A stretch of 64,000 nucleotides of DNA from NCBI RefSeq assembly GCF_016839145.1, contig NZ_CP069303.1, forward strand, positions 3,704,501-3,768,500, written 5' to 3'. Below the pieces are notes generated by a model, which saw nothing but the letters and a program-made list of their open reading frames with translations, had not been told where the DNA came from and did no database searches. Shown piece after piece: positions 58,474 through 64,000 of this stretch. Source of the stretch: Shinella sp. PSBB067. Its GTDB lineage: Bacteria; Pseudomonadota; Alphaproteobacteria; Rhizobiales; Rhizobiaceae. Numbering within the stretch: the stretch's first letter is position 1; each line of letters starts with the position of its first letter. The translations under genes were made by a program, and so were the position numbers.

Positions 58474-58508
58474 GAAAACGCCCGGCCACATCGTAGCCGG
58501 GCGTTTTC
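58474..58508. terminator. Bidirectional terminator dnaQ / secB
   Basis: Perfect 13-base stem GAAAACGCCCGGC / GCCGGGCGTTTTC with a 9-base loop, T-rich on both strands, between convergent genes. Confidence 0.9.
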
Positions 58509-58529
58509 TTTTGAAACGGGATGGTGGCC

Positions 58530-59006
58530 TCAGTTGGCCTGGACCTTGGCCTTGACCTGCTCTTCGGCCATGCGCTGGGCGAACATCTGGGCAAAATCGA
58601 TCGGGTCGATCATCAGCGGCGGGAAGCCGCCGTTGCGGGTGGCGTCGGCGATGATCTGGCGGGCGAAGGGGAACAGGAGGCGCGGGCACTCGATGAAGAG
58701 GACCGGCAGCATGTGCTCCTGCGGGAAGCCTGTGATGCGGAAGACGCCGCCATAGGCGAGCTCGGCGTTGAAGAGGACCTTGTCGCCGTCGCGGGCTTCC
58801 GCATTCAGCGAAAGGATGACGTCGAAATCCGCTTCGGCGAGCGGGTTGGCGTTGACGTTGACGCTGATATTGATTGCCGGCGCGCCTTCGCGAGCCTGCA
58901 GCGACCGCGGCGCGCCCGGATTTTCGAAGGAGAAGTCCTTCACATACTGCGCAAGGATATTGAGCGAGGGGCTCGCGGCGTTGTTCTGGGAGGCTGCGTC
59001 GGTCAT
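58530..59006 (-). CDS. secB: Protein-export chaperone SecB
   Basis: Tetrameric cytosolic chaperone that hands unfolded preproteins to SecA. 158 residues. Family motifs: [91 protein letters not shown] candidate promoter lies upstream (TTGTAA-17-TAGATG, 59069-59041 on the minus strand). Confidence 0.97.
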   Translation of the reverse strand: MTDAASQNNAASPSLNILAQYVKDFSFENPGAPRSLQAREGAPAINISVNVNANPLAEADFDVILSLNAEARDGDKVLFNAELAYGGVFRITGFPQEHMLPVLFIECPRLLFPFARQIIADATRNGGFPPLMIDPIDFAQMFAQRMAEEQVKAKVQAN

Positions 59007-59040
59007 GGAGAATATCCTCGGGGACTCTGGAAAGTCAGGC

Positions 59041-59069
59041 CATCTAGCATTTCGGCAAAAGGCTTACAA
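59041..59069 (-). promoter_or_regulatory. Candidate secB promoter
   Basis: On the minus strand TTGTAA (59069-59064), 17-base spacer, TAGATG (59046-59041), about 35 bases upstream of the secB start. Confidence 0.45.
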
Positions 59070-59537
59070 CCCTGGGCCTCGGCGCGGCCCGTCGCGATGG
59101 AAATCGCTTTCGTCGAGGTCGATCGTGCGGTCGGGCCCGGTCTGCGGGCGCCGGTGCGGGCCCGCCCCGCCGATATCGACAACAACGACATTGCGCATCA
59201 GCCGGTTCCAGAGAAAGCGCCGCACCGGTGGAAGAAAGAGGGCAAGGCCGATGATGTCGGTCAGGAAGCCGGGGATGAGGAGCAGGATCCCGGCGATCAT
59301 GATCATCGCGGCATCGAGCATCTCCTTGCCCGGCACGCGGCCCTCCTGTCCGGACTGCCGCAACCGCGCGAGCACGCCGAACCCCTGGATGCGCATCAGG
59401 ACGATGCCGGCGACGGCCGACAGCGCCACCAGCGACAGGGTGGCAAAGACGCCGATCCGCCGCCCGACCAGGATGAAACAGGCGATTTCCGCCAGCGGCA
59501 GCAGGAGAAAGAAGAGGGGAATGAGAAGTCTCGGCAT
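59064..59537 (-). CDS. fxsA: FxsA family membrane protein
   Basis: 157 residues from the ATG at 59537; an upstream extension to 59594 is not supported. Overexpression of the E. coli relative relieves F-plasmid exclusion of phage T7; its normal function is unknown. Four membrane segments within about 3-125: LIPLFFLLLPLAEIACFILV, LVALSAVAGIVLMRIQG, DAAMIMIAGILLLIPGFLTD, IIGLALFLPPVRRFLW. The C-terminal cytoplasmic tail is rich in Asp, Arg and Pro. Divergent from timA. Confidence 0.92.
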   Translation of the reverse strand: MPRLLIPLFFLLLPLAEIACFILVGRRIGVFATLSLVALSAVAGIVLMRIQGFGVLARLRQSGQEGRVPGKEMLDAAMIMIAGILLLIPGFLTDIIGLALFLPPVRRFLWNRLMRNVVVVDIGGAGPHRRPQTGPDRTIDLDESDFHRDGPRRGPGL

Positions 59538-59622
59538 GGTTTCCAGTGTCGCACAGATTTTCGCCGGCCGATACTGCGGCGTGCCGTTTCGCATGTCTTC
59601 GCGGCATTCACGTCATCGCCAT

Positions 59623-59651
59623 TTGAATGATCCGTCTTTGCGGACTATATG
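59623..59651 (+). promoter_or_regulatory. Candidate timA promoter
   Basis: TTGAAT (59623-59628), 17-base spacer, TATATG (59646-59651), 37 bases upstream of the timA start. Confidence 0.55.
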
Positions 59652-59688
59652 GAAAGGAACAAAAATCAGAAACCGCAGCGGATCGATA

Positions 59689-60393
59689 ATGGGCTCATTC
59701 GACTTTGTAACGATTTTCTTCCTTGTGGCTGCGGTGGTGATCTTCCTGCAATTGCGCAGCGTGCTCGGCCGTCGCACCGGGAGCGAGCGCCCGCCCTTCG
59801 ATCCCTATTCCAAACGCGAGAGCGCCGCCGAGACTGATTCGGCCGATCGCGGCAAGGTCGTCACGCTGCCGCGCCGCGACGGCACGGAGGAAGAGGAAAG
59901 CCCCTACGCGTCCGTCGACAGCTTCGCTCCGCCCGGCACGCCGCTCAACGACCAGCTTCGCGCGCTCGTCAGGACGGACCCCGCCTTCAACCCGAAGGAA
60001 TTCGTCGCCGGCGCCCGCATGGCCTACGAGATGATCGTCGTCGCCTTTGCCGACGGCGACCGCAAGACGCTGAAGAACCTCCTGTCGCGCGAGGTCTACG
60101 AAGGCTTCGACGCCGCCATCTCCGAGCGCGAGAGCAAGGGCGAGGTTGTTCGTTCCAGCTTCGTCGGCATCGAGAAGGCCGATATCGTCTCGGCCGAGGC
60201 CAAGGACAGCGAGGCCAATGTCACGCTGCGCATCGTCAGCCAGTTGATTTCCGCCACCTACGACAAGGCCGGCGAGCTGGTGGAGGGCGACGCGGACACG
60301 GTGGCCGAGGTGAACGATCTGTGGACCTTCTCCCGCGACATCCGCTCGCGCGATCCGAACTGGAAGCTGATCGCCACCGAATCGGAAGGCTGA
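59689..60393 (+). CDS. Tim44/TimA family protein
   Basis: 234 residues from the ATG at 59689 (MGSFDFVTIFFLVAAVVIFL). A single N-terminal membrane helix about 5-22, then a polar linker, then a Tim44-like domain about 90-232 (FVAGARMAYEMIVVAFADGD, LLSREVYEGFDAAISERE, DLWTFSRDIRSRDPNWKLIA). Bacterial TimA proteins are relatives of the mitochondrial import-motor anchor; their bacterial role is not established. It is immediately upstream of the mltA-smr-xre genes. Confidence 0.9.
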   Translation: MGSFDFVTIFFLVAAVVIFLQLRSVLGRRTGSERPPFDPYSKRESAAETDSADRGKVVTLPRRDGTEEEESPYASVDSFAPPGTPLNDQLRALVRTDPAFNPKEFVAGARMAYEMIVVAFADGDRKTLKNLLSREVYEGFDAAISERESKGEVVRSSFVGIEKADIVSAEAKDSEANVTLRIVSQLISATYDKAGELVEGDADTVAEVNDLWTFSRDIRSRDPNWKLIATESEG

Positions 60394-60406
60394 GAAAGGC
60401 CACCCC

Positions 60407-61522
60407 ATGGACTATCGTCTGGTTCCGGCCCGGTTTTCGGCGCTTCCCGGCTGGGACGAGGACGATCCCACCCCCCTGATGGCGGCCATGGGCCGCTGTC
60501 TGGACCATATCCGCAAGGTCAAGCCCTACAAGACAGGCTCGCTCGGCATCACGGCCGGCGAGCTTTTGACGCTTCTGGAGGCGGCCGAAGAGGAAAGGCC
60601 GGACGGCGCCGCGGCGGTGCGCGCCTTCTTCGAGACCCATTGCGTGCCCTTCCGCATCGAGAAGGCGGACGGTTCCGCCGGCTTCGTCACCGCCTTCTAT
60701 GAGCCTGATGTCGCCGTGAAGGCCGAGCCGGACGAAAACCACCGCTACCCCTTCTATCGCCGGCCGGACGACCTGGTGGATGTCGACGACGGCAACCGCC
60801 CGACCGGTTTGCCCGAGGGCTTTGCCTTCGGGCTGCAGAAGGATGGGGTCGTCGTCGAGCATCCGGATCGCGGCGAGATCGAACGCGGCTTTCTTGCGGG
60901 CCGCGGGCTGGAAATCGCCTATGCGCGTTCGAAGGTCGACGTGTTCTTCGCCCATGTCCAGGGCGCAGCAAGGCTCGTCTATCCCGACGGCGCGACGAAG
61001 CGCATCACCTATGCCGCGAAATCCGGCCATCCCTTCTCGCCCATCGGCAAGCTGCTGATCGATCGCGGCGAGATCGATGCCGCCACCGTCTCCATGGCCT
61101 CGATCCGCGACTGGCTGGCCTCTCATGAGGATCAGGTGGACGCGGTGCTCTGGCACAACCGCTCCTTCATCTTCTTCAAGGAAGCACCGGTGGACGATGC
61201 CGCCCTCGGCCCGATCGCCGCCGCCAAGGTGCCGCTGGTCGCCGGCCGTTCGCTGGCCGTCGACCGGCAGATCCACACGTTCGGCCTGCCCTTCTTCATT
61301 TCGAGCGACAGCCTCACGCACATGGATGGCGCAAAGCCTTTCCGTCGCCTGATGCTGGCGCTCGACACGGGAACGGCCATCGTCGGCCCTGCGCGGGGCG
61401 ACATCTTCACGGGCTCGGGCGATGCGGCCGGCGCGCTGGCGGGCCATGTGCGCAATGCCGCGACCTTCCACATCCTCATCCCAAGGGCGGCGGCGGAGCG
61501 CTACCTCCATGCCGAAGGATAA
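60407..61522 (+). CDS. mltA: MltA-family lytic murein transglycosylase without visible signal peptide
   Basis: 371 residues. MltA barrel domain about 90-250 (VTAFYEPDVAVKAEPDENHR, YPFYRRPDDLVDV, RGFLAGRGLEIAYARSKVDV, FFAHVQGAARLVYPDG) and 3D domain about 255-365 with the catalytic aspartate region (LALDTGTAIVGPARGDIFTG, and AGHVRNAATFHILIP). The N-terminus MDYRLVPARFSALPGWDEDD has no signal peptide or lipobox, unlike E. coli MltA, and no in-frame upstream start exists. It overlaps the smr gene by 14 bases. Confidence 0.9.
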   Translation: MDYRLVPARFSALPGWDEDDPTPLMAAMGRCLDHIRKVKPYKTGSLGITAGELLTLLEAAEEERPDGAAAVRAFFETHCVPFRIEKADGSAGFVTAFYEPDVAVKAEPDENHRYPFYRRPDDLVDVDDGNRPTGLPEGFAFGLQKDGVVVEHPDRGEIERGFLAGRGLEIAYARSKVDVFFAHVQGAARLVYPDGATKRITYAAKSGHPFSPIGKLLIDRGEIDAATVSMASIRDWLASHEDQVDAVLWHNRSFIFFKEAPVDDAALGPIAAAKVPLVAGRSLAVDRQIHTFGLPFFISSDSLTHMDGAKPFRRLMLALDTGTAIVGPARGDIFTGSGDAAGALAGHVRNAATFHILIPRAAAERYLHAEG

Positions 61523-62072
61523 GGCGCTCTCCGGCGAGGACCGCATCCTCTGGGGCAAGGTGGCGCGCAGCACGCGGGCGCTGCCGGGCCGGCTCGATGC
61601 CCTGACGGAGTTCGAGGCGGCCTTTACCGAGACGGTCGAGGAGCCGAAGGCGCCGGAAGCGAAGAAGGCGAAGGCCGGCACGGCGGCGGAAGGCATTGCG
61701 CTCACCATCGGCCGCGGCGACAAGACCCGCCACCACCCGCTGGAGCGCCCCGTCAAGCGCAAGATCGCCAAGGGCCGCCTTGCGCTCGAGGCGCGCATCG
61801 ACCTGCACGGCATGGTCCAGAGCGAGGCGCACGGCTTCCTGCTCGGCTTCCTGATCAGGGCGCATGAGCGGGGCATGCGCCATGTGCTGGTCATCACCGG
61901 CAAGGGCACCTCGCTCGGCAGCGACGGCGCGCTGAAGCGGGCGGTGCCGCTGTGGTTCTCGCTGCCGGAGTTCCGGTCGCTGATCTCCTCCTACGAGCCG
62001 GCGGCCCGCAACCATGGCGGGGAGGGCGCCCTTTATGTCCGGCTCGCCCGCCAGCCGGGGGACAAGCGATGA
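61509..62072 (+). CDS. Smr/MutS2-type domain protein
   Basis: 187 residues from the ATG at 61509, inside the end of mltA. A basic, Ala-rich N-terminal region precedes an Smr endonuclease-like domain (about 98-185): RIDLHGMVQSEAHGFLLGFL, HVLVITGKGTSLGSDGALKR, and HGGEGALYVRLARQ. Smr domains bind or cut nucleic acids; the precise role of stand-alone Smr proteins (YdaL/SmrA) is uncertain. Start and stop overlap both neighbours (14 and 4 bases), so it is part of the mltA-smr-xre operon. Confidence 0.9.
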   Translation: MPKDKALSGEDRILWGKVARSTRALPGRLDALTEFEAAFTETVEEPKAPEAKKAKAGTAAEGIALTIGRGDKTRHHPLERPVKRKIAKGRLALEARIDLHGMVQSEAHGFLLGFLIRAHERGMRHVLVITGKGTSLGSDGALKRAVPLWFSLPEFRSLISSYEPAARNHGGEGALYVRLARQPGDKR

Positions 62073-62449
62073 CGACACCCTTCGGCAAGGCCGTGCGGCA
62101 CCTGCGCGACCGCAAGGGCGTCTCGCAGAAGGACATGGCCAGGGCGCTCGGCGTCAGCCCCGCCTATCTGTCGGCCCTAGAGCACGGCAAGCGCGGCACG
62201 CCGAGCTTCGATTTCCTCCAGCGCGTGGCGGGATACTTCAACGTCATCTGGGACGAGGCCGAGGAACTCTTCCGCATCGCGGAGATTTCCGACCCGCGCG
62301 TCGTGGTCGATACCGCCGGCCTCCCGCCCGAATACACCGCCTTTGCCAACCGGCTTTCGGCCGAAATCGCGAGCCTTCCGCCCGAGACGGTGCGCCGCCT
62401 CGCCGGCATTCTCGAAAAAGCATGCAATAACCGGGTAAAACCCGGCTGA
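62069..62449 (+). CDS. XRE-family helix-turn-helix regulator
   Basis: 126 residues from the ATG at 62069, overlapping the smr stop by four bases. N-terminal HTH about 8-65: AVRHLRDRKGVSQKDMARAL and GVSPAYLSALEHGKRGTPSF. The C-terminal half (VVVDTAGLPPEYTAFANRLS, LPPETVRRLAGIL) has no recognised sensor fold. Target genes unknown; its conserved place just ahead of gyrB suggests local or cell-wall regulation, but this is inference. Confidence 0.9.
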   Translation: MTTPFGKAVRHLRDRKGVSQKDMARALGVSPAYLSALEHGKRGTPSFDFLQRVAGYFNVIWDEAEELFRIAEISDPRVVVDTAGLPPEYTAFANRLSAEIASLPPETVRRLAGILEKACNNRVKPG

Positions 62450-62485
62450 TCCCCTGAATTCTGCCGTGTTTGCGGCCTCTCTGGT

Positions 62486-62514
62486 TTGGAACTTCAGGCC
62501 AAAATCCCTATATT
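62486..62514 (+). promoter_or_regulatory. Candidate gyrB promoter
   Basis: TTGGAA (62486-62491), 17-base spacer, TATATT (62509-62514), 72 bases upstream of the gyrB start; the best sigma-70-like match in the 136-base gap after the XRE gene. Confidence 0.6.
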
Positions 62515-62585
62515 CCAGGAATCCGGAAAGCCGTGATTCGCCCCGCTTTCCCCGCCTGTCGCGAAAACTCTGGAAAGACTTTTGA

Positions 62586-64000
<1,415 letters not shown>

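Overview
The window is 64 kb of GC-rich (about 64 % by eye), tightly packed bacterial chromosome. Gene order and protein sequences point to an alphaproteobacterium of the family Rhizobiaceae (Rhizobium, Agrobacterium, Ensifer or Shinella-like); I cannot fix the genus. Almost everything is core housekeeping. I see no insertion sequence, phage, CRISPR array, tRNA or rRNA, and no accessory island. The region is the chromosomal replication-origin neighbourhood. It carries parA-parB, six parS-like sites, and the hemE/ppsR gap that houses oriC in relatives, with DnaA-box-like sequences beside an AT-rich stretch. It ends inside gyrB.

Layout. 1-9745 (+): end of obgE, proline genes proB-proA, nadD, rsfS, rlmH, then an envelope group (envC-like, ctpA, divergent polysaccharide deacetylase) and rppH. 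9959-10721 (-): bacterioferritin and its ferredoxin behind an Irr-box-like palindrome. 11110-16425: a small zincin, a CoA-ester-lyase/DUF1737 pair (-), a small membrane protein, leuD-ridA-leuB and a PAP2 phosphatase. 16483-18372 (-): an MHS-type transporter with an unusually long periplasmic insertion. 18585-19901 (+): asd, preceded by a promoter, a 39-codon Thr/Lys-rich leader ORF and a terminator-like hairpin, which looks like an attenuator. 20087-29106: lytic transglycosylase, carbonic anhydrase (-), pdxY (-), giant NAD-glutamate dehydrogenase, UMF1-type transporter. 29282-35158 (-): purH, heparinase II/III-like protein, rsmB, htpX. 35316-41300: SDHAF4-like protein, acs (-), a DUF1013/TrcR regulator, prpE (-), a YggS-type protein (-). 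41475-45658 (+): leuS-lptE-holA.

45674-54455 (all -): parB, parA, rsmG, mnmG, mnmE, rho, hemJ, hemE. 54456-54860: predicted oriC. 54861-58450 (all +): ppsR, maf, aroE, coaE, dnaQ. Genes on both sides of the predicted origin therefore point away from it, as expected for co-directional replication and transcription. 58530-64000: secB and fxsA (-), then timA, mltA, smr, an XRE regulator and gyrB (+), gyrB being cut by the window edge.

The most interesting candidates are the possible asd attenuator, the oriC region with the surrounding parS cluster (four sites share one asymmetric 16-mer), the Irr-box upstream of bfd-bfr, and the transporter insertion. Several genes appear to start at TTG, GTG or even CTG, often overlapping the preceding stop codon.
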